Shown here: piece by piece, positions 1-8,009 of the stretch | Layout: every line of letters starts with the position of its first letter | Numbering within the stretch: the stretch's first letter is position 1 | Assembly (NCBI GenBank): GCA_035498715.1 | Contig: DATJZV010000186.1 | Coordinates: forward strand, 6,369-70,368 | Source: DASPSR01 sp035498715 | GTDB lineage: Bacteria; Nitrospirota; UBA9217 | Reading direction: 5' to 3' | DNA length: 64,000 nt | The notes under the pieces: generated by a model | Databases searched by the model: none | What the model was told of the DNA's origin: nothing | The model's input: only the letters and a program-made list of their open reading frames with translations | Made by a program: the position numbers and the translations under genes

Positions 1-98
1 CAATTAATCGATAACAGGGAGATGCTTCAGATGTTCGAGGTGAAGAACTCATTGGATCATGGCGCTGTTGATAGCAGGCAGCCCTCGGATAAAACCAT
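1..98. other. Unassigned left edge
   Basis: No gene can be assigned. On the plus strand two frames meet stops at once (positions 5-7 and 12-14), so an upstream gene could end there. The third frame stays open past the following terminator to 150, which makes it unlikely to be real. The hairpin at 99 suggests that an upstream transcription unit finishes here. Confidence 0.3.
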
Positions 99-126
99 AA
101 AATGCGCCGATAGGCGCATTTTTATT
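99..126 (+). terminator. Rho-independent terminator
   Basis: A perfect 10-bp stem (AAAATGCGCC at 99-108 and GGCGCATTTT at 113-122) closes a GATA loop and is followed by a T-rich tail. The A-rich upstream arm means it could also work on the other strand. It separates whatever lies to the left from the zinc-ribbon gene starting at 138, whose ribosome-binding site (GGAGG) begins just after the tail. Confidence 0.75.
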
Positions 127-137
127 TTGGAGGTGGC

Positions 138-863
138 ATGGAAGAACAGCTGAGCATGCTCATACAGCTTCAGGAAATAGATACGAAGATCCGCTCTCTC
201 GCCCAGCGGAAAATCCAGCTTCCTGAGATACTGGCATCGCTCGAACGTCGGCGTGCAGCGAGCAAAGAGGAATTCGACAAGACCAAAGAAGCACTCCAGA
301 CAGCACAGAAGAATAAGCGCGACCGGGACAAAGACCTGGAGGTTGGCGTGCAAAAGGTCGAAAAACTCAAGGCGCGCACCTCCGAGATCAAGACCAATAA
401 AGAGTACCAGGCACTGCTCAAGGAAATAGAGACAGCAGAGCAGGAAAATAAAGCGATCGAGGATGAGGTTCTCGTGCTGATGGAGCAAATTGACGCGGCA
501 GCTATGTCGATTACGACGGCAGAAAAAAAAGCCCGGGACGATGAGGATGCAATCGTTGCCGAGCAGAAAGAGCATGAGGTAGTCTTCGTGAAGCTTGAAA
601 AGGAGTTAAAAGAAGTGGAAGGCGAGCGGCAAGAGATAGCAGCGCGCATCGATGCCGCGATACTCGGACAGTACCAAAAGCTCCTCAAATCCAAGGTGGG
701 CATCGCCATAGCGGAGGCGCGGGGCGAATCCTGTTCAGGCTGCTACATGAGCATCCCGCCCCAGGTCTTCGTCAATGTCAAGAAAAACAGCAGTATCATC
801 ACCTGTCCTCATTGCGGCCGGATTTTATATTATAAGGAAGCCGTCGTACAGAAAAATACCTGA
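138..863 (+). CDS. Coiled-coil protein with C4 zinc ribbon (COG1579)
   Basis: This 241-residue protein belongs to the COG1579/DUF164 family, which is widespread and of uncertain role (a nucleic-acid-binding role has been proposed). Residues about 5-185 are highly charged and heptad-like, predicting a long antiparallel coiled coil. The C-terminus holds a four-cysteine zinc ribbon, CSGC at 199-202 and CPHC at 223-226. Length and architecture match the family, so it looks intact. A strong GGAGG lies 7 bases upstream of the ATG. It starts right after a terminator, so it probably has its own promoter or heads the RNase HI transcription unit. Family call is sure; molecular function is not known. 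Confidence 0.9.
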   Translation: MEEQLSMLIQLQEIDTKIRSLAQRKIQLPEILASLERRRAASKEEFDKTKEALQTAQKNKRDRDKDLEVGVQKVEKLKARTSEIKTNKEYQALLKEIETAEQENKAIEDEVLVLMEQIDAAAMSITTAEKKARDDEDAIVAEQKEHEVVFVKLEKELKEVEGERQEIAARIDAAILGQYQKLLKSKVGIAIAEARGESCSGCYMSIPPQVFVNVKKNSSIITCPHCGRILYYKEAVVQKNT

Positions 864-884
864 TCCGGACAAACCGGAACCAAT

Positions 885-925
885 GATTATCACCACGGAG
901 ACACGTCGAACACAGAGGACATCAT
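885..925. repeat. Degenerate dispersed intergenic repeat
   Basis: The spacer carries a phrase of the form ATCACCACGGAGACAC followed by AACACAGAGGA. Related phrases recur in other spacers of this window, for example near 27725, 32626 and 48833. It has no coding potential and lies between the zinc-ribbon gene and RNase HI. Confidence 0.5.
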
Positions 926-1008
926 GAATTTTTCCCCTCTGACCGCAGCGCCGCCGTGGTTTATTTTTTCGCTTTTGAAAACGTTGTTTTTCTTTGGAAA
1001 GGATTATG

Positions 1009-1410
1009 ATGGAATTGACAATTTTTACCGACGGAGCATCTCGGAATAACCCTGGTGAGGCCGGGGCGGGCATTTTTATCACTAAGGGCAGCTTACCTAT
1101 CAATAAGATAGCCCGGTATCTGGGAAGGACCACGAACAATGTTGCAGAATATACTGCCGCAATTATTGGACTGGAACAGGCCGTGAAGCTGCGAGCATCG
1201 AGCGTCAAGCTCTGTGCGGATTCCGAGCTCCTCGTGAAACAGCTGAATGGCCAGTATAAAGTCAAGAACGAGGGCTTGAAGCCGCTGTACGCAAAGGTCA
1301 AGGAACTTATTGCAAAGATTGGCAGCGTCGAGGTACAATACATACCAAGGGACCAGAACAAGGAAGCAGATGCTTTGGCGAACAAGGCCATTGATGAAAA
1401 GCTGAAATAA
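1009..1410 (+). CDS. rnhA: Ribonuclease HI
   Basis: Cleaves the RNA strand of RNA-DNA hybrids (R-loops, Okazaki primers) using two metal ions. The 133-residue protein shows the four acidic catalytic positions of the family: Asp8 in FTDGASRNNPG, Glu47 in VAEYTAA, Asp71 in CADSELL and Asp121 in NKEADALAN. It is shorter than E. coli RNase HI, consistent with the compact form lacking the basic handle region. ATG codons at 1006 and 1009 and a TTG at 994 are possible starts. GGAAAGG at 996-1002 gives better spacing to 1009, and family similarity begins at MELTIFTDG. The next gene downstream is the RNase P RNA. Confidence 0.92.
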   Translation: MELTIFTDGASRNNPGEAGAGIFITKGSLPINKIARYLGRTTNNVAEYTAAIIGLEQAVKLRASSVKLCADSELLVKQLNGQYKVKNEGLKPLYAKVKELIAKIGSVEVQYIPRDQNKEADALANKAIDEKLK

Positions 1411-1484
1411 TTTGCGACATCCATGTCCTGATAAATTTTTAGTTTTTCTGTGTCCTACGCGGTAAGAACAAGGTTATTCCATGT

Positions 1485-1860
1485 CAGAGCGGGTGAGGTG
1501 ATTGCTCCCCGGAAACGGGGGGAGGAAAGTCCGAGCTCCGCAGGGCAAGGCGGTCCCGAAACGGGACAGGGGGTGACCCCATGGACAGTGCCACAGAAAA
1601 GAAGACCGCCCCGAATAGGGGTAAGGGTGAAACGGTGGAGTAAGAGCCCACCACATTCCTGGGTGACCGGGAATGCTTGGAAAACCCCGCCTGGAGCAAG
1701 ACCACATAGGGAAGCGTCTCCCGAGCAATCGGGAGTAAGGACTGCCCGTCCGAGACTTCCGGGTAGGTCGCTCGTGCCTTCGAGCAATCGAGGGCCCAGA
1801 TAAATAATCACTGCTCTCGGGCGACCGGGAGAACAGAACTCGGCTTACGGCCCGCTCTGA
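1485..1860 (+). ncRNA. rnpB: RNase P RNA, bacterial type A
   Basis: The catalytic RNA of RNase P, which matures tRNA 5' ends. The 5' strand CAGAGCGGG pairs with CCCGCTCTG at the 3' end (helix P1), and a run of seven T follows at 1861, giving a built-in terminator. Conserved core segments are visible: GAGGAAAGTCCGAGCTCC near 1522 (CR-I), the ACAGTGCCACAGAAA block near 1585, GGTGAAACGGTG near 1626 and AGATAAATAATCACTG near 1799 (CR-V). Length of about 376 nt is typical of type A. Spurious reading frames of about 118 codons cross it on both strands and should not be annotated. Confidence 0.96.
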
Positions 1861-1914
1861 TTTTTTTGATAAGGCTGGAGATATTTCAGTTTATTCTCCT
1901 TATGAGAGTGTTCC

Positions 1915-2556
1915 ATGAGCAAAAAAAGTTTTACCATCCATCCATTCGATAAGCTCAAAAAAAAAATAGAGCACAGCAAGGCAATTCACTTGTCTCCGCC
2001 TATTCTTCCCAAGAAAAAAGAACACCTTACCGATGAAGAGCTGTTCTGTGATGCCATGGATGATGTCCAGGAGATTGAAGAATACCGTGGACTGTCCTGC
2101 GCTCAGCGCCACCGGAAAATCATCTCCGATCCGGCGCGACGTCACCCCGATCACGAAGTACTCATGATTCTCAGCGAAATCGCAGAAGGGCGGCAACCGG
2201 TAAACCTGCCGGATACGCAGGAATACGTTGAATGGACTAATCCGGATTACCGGGACGACATCATTCAGAGACTGCATGGAGGAGACTTCTCTGTTCAGGA
2301 GTTCCTCGATCTACACGGTTTCACCGTCCCCGAGGCTGAAATGGAACTGGAATCCTTTATCGAGGCCTCCTTTAAAAAAGGGCTGCGCTGTATCAAGATC
2401 ATCCATGGCAGGGGGCTCCGCTCCACAGGGGGAGCCCGATTAAAGGAGGCTGTCGTCAAGCGGCTTTCGGGACACTACCGGAAGGACATTATTGCATACG
2501 TGACCGCACGGCAGTGCGACGGAGGGCTCGGTGCACTCTACGTCCTGCTTCGGTGA
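1915..2556 (+). CDS. Smr-domain protein
   Basis: A 213-residue protein with a C-terminal Smr (small MutS-related) domain, residues about 128-213. The hallmark DLHG is at 132-135 and HGRG at 164-167, followed by the usual aliphatic-rich end. Stand-alone Smr proteins are nucleases or nucleic-acid binders; some act on collided ribosomes or on DNA. The N-terminal 125 residues are charged and have no clear domain. It lies just after rnpB and is followed after 30 bp by a MutY-like glycosylase in the same direction. Substrate cannot be told from sequence. Confidence 0.88.
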   Translation: MSKKSFTIHPFDKLKKKIEHSKAIHLSPPILPKKKEHLTDEELFCDAMDDVQEIEEYRGLSCAQRHRKIISDPARRHPDHEVLMILSEIAEGRQPVNLPDTQEYVEWTNPDYRDDIIQRLHGGDFSVQEFLDLHGFTVPEAEMELESFIEASFKKGLRCIKIIHGRGLRSTGGARLKEAVVKRLSGHYRKDIIAYVTARQCDGGLGALYVLLR

Positions 2557-2586
2557 AAATAATTTTTTCTATATATAAACACAAGC

Positions 2587-3447
2587 ATGAACAAGAATGC
2601 AGCACGACGCACAGGAACACGAGCAAATTGCAAGCTTCTGGTTCCATCCGAAGTAAGAGCATTCCGGAGGAAGATTTACACCTACTACCGCAAGCACGGC
2701 CGCGACCTCCCTTGGCGAAAAACGCGGAACCCCTACCACATCCTTGTATCGGAGATCATGCTTCAGCAGACCCAGGTGGAGCGAGTGCTTGAAAAATATG
2801 ATCAGTTCATCAAGGCATTCCCGGATTTTCGCTCTCTTGCCAAAGCGCCGCTTCGGAAGCTGATTACAGTCTGGCAGGGGATGGGTTACAACCGCCGGGC
2901 ACTTGCGCTCAGGTCCCTTGCGCAGACGCTCATGAACGAGCACCACGGAAAACTGCCCTCTGATCCAGAGAACCTCATTGCGCTTCCAGGGATAGGCAGA
3001 TATACGGCGGGCGCCGTTGCCGCTTTTGCTTTCAATCAGCCGGTACTATTCATTGAAACGAATATCAGGCGTGTGTTCATCCATACCTTCTTACATGACC
3101 GAAAAAACATTAAAGACGAGGATATCCTTCCGCTGGTCCAGCAGACGATCGATGTATCAGATCCTCGGACGTGGTACAATGCGCTTATGGATTATGGGGC
3201 CATGCTCAAAAGGGAACATGCCAACCCCAACAGAAGGAGCGCACATTATCAGCGGCAGAGCCCCTTCGAGAATTCGAACCGGCAGATCAGGGGGAGGATT
3301 TTGAGGGCGCTCGTGAAAGAATCACGTCTTACCCTGTCACAGATCGCGAAAAAATCGGACACGGATCCGGAACGGGTGAAGCAATGCCTTGTGGAACTTA
3401 CCAACGAAGGCTTTGTCAGAAAACAAGGCAAATTATTTGCTCTATAG
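2587..3447 (+). CDS. MutY-like A/G-specific DNA glycosylase without Fe-S cluster
   Basis: An HhH-GPD DNA glycosylase of 286 residues. SEIMLQQTQ carries Glu56, matching the MutY catalytic glutamate, and LPGIGRYTAG at 133-142 is the helix-hairpin-helix. The residue aligned with the catalytic aspartate appears to be Glu157 in IETNIRRVF. The C-X6-C-X2-C-X5-C iron-sulfur ligands that normally follow are absent: residues 211-225 contain no cysteine. After about 230 the protein has a winged-helix-like tail instead of the NUDIX-like 8-oxoG-recognition domain. It is therefore a divergent MutY-type enzyme, and adenine removal opposite 8-oxoG is inferred. No clear Shine-Dalgarno precedes the ATG, so the true start could be 20-30 codons inside. 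Confidence 0.85.
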   Translation: MNKNAARRTGTRANCKLLVPSEVRAFRRKIYTYYRKHGRDLPWRKTRNPYHILVSEIMLQQTQVERVLEKYDQFIKAFPDFRSLAKAPLRKLITVWQGMGYNRRALALRSLAQTLMNEHHGKLPSDPENLIALPGIGRYTAGAVAAFAFNQPVLFIETNIRRVFIHTFLHDRKNIKDEDILPLVQQTIDVSDPRTWYNALMDYGAMLKREHANPNRRSAHYQRQSPFENSNRQIRGRILRALVKESRLTLSQIAKKSDTDPERVKQCLVELTNEGFVRKQGKLFAL

Positions 3448-3493
3448 TAGATTCGTTCAATTTCCCCTTCCTCTTCCGGGTTGGAGAGGGAGC

Positions 3494-4441
3494 ATGACAC
3501 ATCATCATGCTATGAGAACAGCTCCTGACTACATACAGTTCTACCCCACTCTCCGGTGCAACCAGTCATGCGAATTCTGTTTCAACCGGACCATGCCATT
3601 TGCCCAGGATATGTCGTTCGATGATTTCAGGGTCATGCTCGGCAGACTGAGAGATTTTTCGATTAGGATTATCGACATTATCGGCGGAGAGCCGACAATG
3701 CATCCCGATATGATTCTGTTCCTCCGGGAGGCCTGTTCAAAGGGCTTTCGCATAAATATCAGCTCGAACGGGACGAACATTAATCTGCTCGAAGAAATTC
3801 TCAACATGGGCAGCCAAATCAGTGTCGGTATATCGATCAATGATAAGGCAACCCTCGAACGTCTGCAGGGGTTTATTAAAAAGCATAAGCCAATCGTAAA
3901 GACCGTTTTCAGTCCTGACAGGGATTTCAGCATGGTCCAGGATATCCTTTCGCTCAAACCGGCGAAATTCTACCTTATCTACCGTGACTCCATGATGCAC
4001 CAAGGACTGGGAGAAACACTGCCTTTTCATGAGTTCATGAAAATTGTGCGGAAGAACATCAATTCATCCCTGGTGGGCATGGTTTCCTGCTCAGGATTCA
4101 TTCCCGACATCGAGACTTATCCTGAGCTTTCCGCAACGAGGTGTCCCGCAGGTACAACAAAGCTTGGCGTCATGCCAGACGGATCGGTCTATCCCTGCAA
4201 CTTGTTTTTCGGGCGCAGAGATTTTCTGCTTGGGAATATCCTGGCCGATCCCTTTGATGCCATCTGGAGCCATCGAGCACTTGCCTTCTTCCGCACTTTT
4301 GCCGGAAACGACTGCCCGAAGACAGCGTGCACCCATCACGCTGTTTGCCATGGCGGATGCCCAGCCCATGGTCTTATCCATTTCGGCGACGTATCTGCAC
4401 CTGATCCTCGATGCGTTAGGAATGGACCTGCCAGCCCTTAA
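3494..4441 (+). CDS. Radical SAM/SPASM domain protein
   Basis: A 315-residue radical SAM enzyme. Cys22, Cys26 and Cys29 (CNQSCEFC) bind the SAM-cleaving 4Fe-4S cluster, and GGEP near residue 59 is the SAM-contact motif. The C-terminal third is a cysteine-rich SPASM domain, starting CPAGTTKLGV with DGSVYPCN and ending in CPKTACTHHAVCHGGCPAH, for auxiliary Fe-S clusters. SPASM proteins often modify peptides or mature enzyme cofactors, but no precursor peptide gene is visible nearby. The start was set at 3494 because GGAGAGGG at 3483-3490 sits just upstream; a longer upstream reading overlaps the glycosylase gene. Substrate unknown. Confidence 0.88.
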   Translation: MTHHHAMRTAPDYIQFYPTLRCNQSCEFCFNRTMPFAQDMSFDDFRVMLGRLRDFSIRIIDIIGGEPTMHPDMILFLREACSKGFRINISSNGTNINLLEEILNMGSQISVGISINDKATLERLQGFIKKHKPIVKTVFSPDRDFSMVQDILSLKPAKFYLIYRDSMMHQGLGETLPFHEFMKIVRKNINSSLVGMVSCSGFIPDIETYPELSATRCPAGTTKLGVMPDGSVYPCNLFFGRRDFLLGNILADPFDAIWSHRALAFFRTFAGNDCPKTACTHHAVCHGGCPAHGLIHFGDVSAPDPRCVRNGPASP

Positions 4442-4491
4442 GTATCGAAATCTGATATAATAGAATGGAATAAAATGGAGGGAGAACGTAC

Positions 4492-4767
4492 ATGGTTACT
4501 GCTCTGGTCCTGTTAACGGTAGCGAGGAATAAGGTGAATACGGTTGCTGAAGCGCTTGCTGATATGGATGGTATCTCGGAGGTTTATTCGGTCGCCGGAC
4601 GGTATGATCTGGCGGTGGTCATTCGGGTAAAGGATAACGAGCAGATGGCCGAGTTGGTGACGAACCATATGCTCAAAGTGGAAGGGATTATCACATCAGA
4701 AACGCTCATCGCGTTCCGCGTACATTCCCGTCATGATCTGGAGAGCATGTTTTCTATCGGCCTGTAA
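4492..4767 (+). CDS. Single-domain AsnC/Lrp effector-binding (RAM) protein
   Basis: A 91-residue protein made only of the alpha/beta RAM domain that binds amino acids in Lrp/AsnC regulators. The strand MVTALVLLTV, then the helix NTVAEALADMDGISEVYSVAGRYD and the later ITSETLIAFRVHSRHDL fit the ferredoxin-like fold. There is no helix-turn-helix, so it cannot bind DNA alone. Such stand-alone RAM proteins form oligomeric rings and are thought to sense small molecules or influence partner proteins. GGAGGG lies upstream of the ATG. The next gene is a tryptophan-synthase-like enzyme, so an amino acid ligand is plausible but unproven. Confidence 0.88.
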   Translation: MVTALVLLTVARNKVNTVAEALADMDGISEVYSVAGRYDLAVVIRVKDNEQMAELVTNHMLKVEGIITSETLIAFRVHSRHDLESMFSIGL

Positions 4768-4862
4768 TCCGTCTTCTTTCAGCATTGCAGTTGACAATAA
4801 AGGTTTACCCTAGCGAGTGCCAACCCATTTCGTTATTCAATCGGTTCGATCCGAAATAATCG

Positions 4863-4891
4863 TTGTGAAACATCCTAAGATAGGATAAAAT
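4863..4891 (+). promoter_or_regulatory. Candidate sigma-70 promoter for trpB2
   Basis: TTGTGA at 4863-4868 and TAAAAT at 4886-4891 are separated by 17 bp, an optimal spacing. The start of transcription would be near 4898, about 45 bases before the trpB2 ATG. Prediction by eye only. Confidence 0.45.
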
Positions 4892-4942
4892 GAAAGCACG
4901 TTGTAGTATTTGCGTCACGACCTTACTGCGCAGGAGGAAGTA

Positions 4943-6295
4943 ATGAGACAGACCAAGATCGTTCTCTCTGACAAGGAAATCCCGACCAAGTGGTACAATA
5001 TCATGGCCGACATGCCGAACAAGCCAAAACCGCCACTCCACCCAGCCACGAAGCAACCTATCGGCCCCCAGGACCTTTCACCCATTTTCCCTATGGCGCT
5101 CATCGAACAGGAAGTGAGTCAGGAGCGCTGGATTGATATCCCGGAAGAAGTTCTTGCTATCTACTCGCTTTGGAGACCCTCGCCTCTATTCCGGGCGCAC
5201 AGGCTCGAGCAGGCCCTTGGCACGCCTGCTAAGATCTATTACAAGTATGAGGGCGTGAGCCCTGCCGGCAGCCACAAGCCAAACACCTCTATTCCGCAGG
5301 CGTATTATAACAAAAAGGCGGGAATCAAGCGTATCGCGACTGAGACCGGTGCGGGCCAATGGGGTTCGGCCATGGCACTTGCAGGAAAGCTGTTCGGGCT
5401 CGACGTTACGGTCTACATGGTGAAGGTGAGCTACGGCCAGAAACCCTATCGGAGAATTGCTATGGAAACTTGGGGCGCAACGGTCCATGCAAGCCCCTCG
5501 GAGGTAACGACTGCAGGACGGAAGTTCCTCGAGACGGACCCGAACAACCCTGGCAGCCTCGGCATCGCGATTTCGGAGGCCGTGGAGGATGCGGCCACGC
5601 ACAATGACACGAACTACGCCCTCGGTTCGGTCCTGAACCACGTCTGTCTGCACCAAACCGTGATTGGGCTCGAGACGAAGAAGCAATTTGAGCTTGTAGG
5701 CGATTACCCTGATATCATCATCGGCTGCTGCGGCGGCGGAAGCAACCTTGCCGGAATCAGTTTCCCGTTCCTGCACGATAAGATCAACGGCAAGAACTTA
5801 CGCGTTATTGCGGTCGAGCCGGCGTCCTGTCCCACGCTCACCAAGGGAGAGTTCCGGTATGACTTCGGCGATGTCGCCGGGCTCACGCCGTACCTCACCA
5901 TGTACACCCTCGGACATGACTTCATGCCGCCCGGCATCCACGCAGGTGGGCTCCGGTACCATGGAGATTCGCCGCTCGTTTCTCAGCTTTACCATGACAA
6001 ACTCATTGAAGCCAGGGCATACAACCAGATCCCGGTGTTTGAGGCTGCATTGCAGTTTGCCAACACGGAAGCGATCATCCCTGCGCCTGAGAGCGCGCAC
6101 GCGATCCGGGCGGCCATCGATGAGGCGTTGCTCTGCAAGCAGGAGGCCAAGCAGAAGACGATCCTGTTCAACCTAAGCGGCCACGGGTACCTCGACCTCC
6201 AGGCTTACGCCGATTACCACGACGGCAAGCTCCGCGACTATGAGTATCCAGCTGGAAAGATCAAAGAGGCCCTCGCAAAGCTTCCGAAGATATGA
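4943..6295 (+). CDS. trpB: TrpB2-type tryptophan synthase beta-like protein
   Basis: A 450-residue PLP enzyme of the TrpB2 branch, which condenses indole (or possibly phosphoserine plus indole) to tryptophan, or acts as a serine deaminase-like enzyme in some organisms. Lys112 in AGSHKPNT is the PLP-binding lysine, ETGAGQWG holds the catalytic glutamate region, and GCCGGGSNLAG near 236-246 binds the PLP phosphate. The long N-terminus (about 75 residues before WRPSPL) and overall length distinguish TrpB2 from TrpB1 (about 400). An AGGAGG 6 bases before ATG 4943 decides the start. No trpA or other trp gene is adjacent, so it may work alone. An AsnC-type sensor precedes it. Confidence 0.9.
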   Translation: MRQTKIVLSDKEIPTKWYNIMADMPNKPKPPLHPATKQPIGPQDLSPIFPMALIEQEVSQERWIDIPEEVLAIYSLWRPSPLFRAHRLEQALGTPAKIYYKYEGVSPAGSHKPNTSIPQAYYNKKAGIKRIATETGAGQWGSAMALAGKLFGLDVTVYMVKVSYGQKPYRRIAMETWGATVHASPSEVTTAGRKFLETDPNNPGSLGIAISEAVEDAATHNDTNYALGSVLNHVCLHQTVIGLETKKQFELVGDYPDIIIGCCGGGSNLAGISFPFLHDKINGKNLRVIAVEPASCPTLTKGEFRYDFGDVAGLTPYLTMYTLGHDFMPPGIHAGGLRYHGDSPLVSQLYHDKLIEARAYNQIPVFEAALQFANTEAIIPAPESAHAIRAAIDEALLCKQEAKQKTILFNLSGHGYLDLQAYADYHDGKLRDYEYPAGKIKEALAKLPKI

Positions 6296-6348
6296 CGTCC
6301 CGTGATCTTTCTGCATTCGAGAGATGAGGTCCATTTCTCCACTGAAAA

Positions 6349-6840
6349 ATGAATGACCTGAAAAAAGCCTACCGGACGACCATGCTCATCGGGCTCTGGT
6401 TGATTGGGAGCGTGTTCGTCTATGCAATTATCGTTGAGTTCGTAAAAACGATCGGTCATGCAATCGGGGCAGTCTCGCCTGCGCCATCGGCTGCCATCCT
6501 TCGATACGTGCTGTTCGGTGTTGCTGCTGTGATATTTTTCCTGATACGGGTAATCAACAACCATTTTCTTGCAGGAGATGTTCCTACCACCAGAACGGAG
6601 ACAGCAAGCCGGTATTCTCCGGACATCCAGCGTCTCATGACCGCAGCAGTCATAACCTATGCTTTCTGCGAATCGATTGCGGTCCTCGGGCTGATCCTGT
6701 ATTTTCTTGGTGGAAGTCCCACGGATTTCTATGTGTTCATGCTGATCTCGCTCTTCTTGTTCTCGGTCTATTTCCCGAAATACAGAAGGTGGGAGGAGTG
6801 GATGAAAGGCAGGTTTAAATCTGCGGGCGGGGTGCGCTAA
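6349..6840 (+). CDS. Hypothetical four-helix membrane protein
   Basis: A 163-residue protein I do not recognise. Four hydrophobic helices are visible: residues about 11-33, 49-67, 98-117 and 125-142. The last is followed by a basic, aromatic tail (YRRWEEWMKGRF) likely to be cytoplasmic. The loop between helices 2 and 3 is polar. It starts 53 bp after trpB2 in the same direction and may be cotranscribed, but no functional link is evident. It contains no cysteine cluster or enzyme motif. Confidence 0.7.
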   Translation: MNDLKKAYRTTMLIGLWLIGSVFVYAIIVEFVKTIGHAIGAVSPAPSAAILRYVLFGVAAVIFFLIRVINNHFLAGDVPTTRTETASRYSPDIQRLMTAAVITYAFCESIAVLGLILYFLGGSPTDFYVFMLISLFLFSVYFPKYRRWEEWMKGRFKSAGGVR

Positions 6841-6917
6841 TTTTACCAAGCCGGACAAACCCCGCAGACTGCGTGACAGGACGGTAGCGAACGCAGGAAC
6901 ACGGCTAGCATGATTTT

Positions 6918-6965
6918 TCAAATGTCACGAATGGAACTCGTGATCTTTTCGTGTCATTCGTGAAA
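6918..6965. repeat. Degenerate dispersed intergenic repeat
   Basis: AATGTCACGAATGGAACTCGTGA followed by TTTTCGTGTCATTCGTGAAATT is an imperfect inverted arrangement of TCACGAAT/ATTCGTGA. It belongs to the ATTCGTG-type repeats seen again near 19570, 32690-32750 and 51800-51890. It fills the 174-bp convergent spacer between the membrane protein and the Crp/Fnr gene. Confidence 0.5.
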
Positions 6966-7014
6966 TTGATTTTAACATCTCTTTCACGTTAACAATAATT
7001 TGACATGTTACTTG

Positions 7015-7698
7015 CTACGACCTTCCCTCTTCCTTCAGCTGTTCCAGCGCATTGCGGGCTATCAGGATATGTCCCTCGGCTTCCTTGATAATTCCCTTCG
7101 CCGAAAACACCTTCATGCATTTTGTAACAGCCTCCCGTGACGATCCGATGCGCGCAGCGAGTTCCTTATGGGTAAGTTTCCCTACCCTGAGAAAACCTTT
7201 GTCGCTGGCACCATCCGCAGTTGCAGCGTCGAGGAGACTCCGGACGAGGCGCTCTCCTACTTCGAAAAATGCCAGCGATTCGATCAATTCATCTGCCTTC
7301 CTCAGTCTCTCGACCAGAGTCGTTATGAGTTCCACGGCAATGTTGGGATTTTTGTAGAGCAAATCAAAAAAAACATCTTTCTTCAGGATCGCGAGCTCTG
7401 AATCCTTGTCCGCGACGATGGTGGCGGACCGCCCCTTGTTATCGAGGAGGCTCAGCTCTCCGAAAAATGCTCCCTTCTCGAACTGCGCGAGCACGATTTC
7501 GTCTCCCTGATCATCCGCCAGTACCGCCTTCACCCTGCCTGAGTTTACAATATAGAGGTCGGTGCTCGGGTCTGTCTTGTGGAAGATCACAACCCCCTTT
7601 TTATAAGTGGCGCTTTTGCACCGCTCTGCGATTTCCTTGAGCTGCGCATCCTTGAGATGTTTAAACAGTGGGATATTCTTTAAATATTCAGTGAGCAT
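7015..7698 (-). CDS. Crp/Fnr-family transcription regulator
   Basis: A 227-residue regulator with an N-terminal cyclic-nucleotide-binding-like domain (about 8-125) and a C-terminal winged helix (about 150-220). The pocket motif FGELSLLDNKGRSAT retains the Glu and Arg that contact a cyclic nucleotide in CRP, so cAMP-like ligand binding is possible. No N-terminal cysteine set for an FNR Fe-S cluster is present. The recognition helix lies in LTHKELAARIGSSREAVTKC. It is on the same strand as, and downstream of, the acetate-activation genes at 8010-11395, making them candidate targets. Confidence 0.9.
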   Translation of the reverse strand: MLTEYLKNIPLFKHLKDAQLKEIAERCKSATYKKGVVIFHKTDPSTDLYIVNSGRVKAVLADDQGDEIVLAQFEKGAFFGELSLLDNKGRSATIVADKDSELAILKKDVFFDLLYKNPNIAVELITTLVERLRKADELIESLAFFEVGERLVRSLLDAATADGASDKGFLRVGKLTHKELAARIGSSREAVTKCMKVFSAKGIIKEAEGHILIARNALEQLKEEGRS

Positions 7699-8009
7699 AT
7701 CAGTCCGGATAGGCGGTAGAAAGAGTCCAGTCTTTACATGAGTGAAGGATTATCCGCCAATTTCTGCCTTTAAAGAAAATTTCTCTTGCAATGCACGCTG
7801 GGTGCGAGGGCTTCAAAGAAAACATTTATTCTGTGCGTCCTTTGGGAGCAACAGAGCTTTTTCGGTTTCCTCTGGATTCCCCGTTAAAAGGTGTCTTACT
7901 TTGTAATAGAAATTCGCCGACTCCTGTCGGCAGTGTCTATCATTCATCAGAGATAGTGGTATAAAGCCTCCAACGATATAATTTCGAGAATTTTAATCTC
8001 GAACAGGGC
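7699..8009. other. Intergenic spacer with two small hairpins
   Basis: No gene is seen in 311 bp. GCCGAC at 7916-7921 pairs with GTCGGC at 7926-7931. Nearer the following gene, TTCGAGA and TCTCGAA form an inverted repeat around 7983-8003, just past the stop of the DRTGG gene on the minus strand. The latter could act as a weak terminator, though it lacks a good T tract. The spacer would carry the Crp/Fnr promoter, but no convincing -35/-10 pair was found. Confidence 0.4.

Noticed and set aside
1450..1811. Open frames of about 118 codons on both strands
   Set aside because: They lie across the RNase P RNA gene, whose structure and conserved core explain the sequence.
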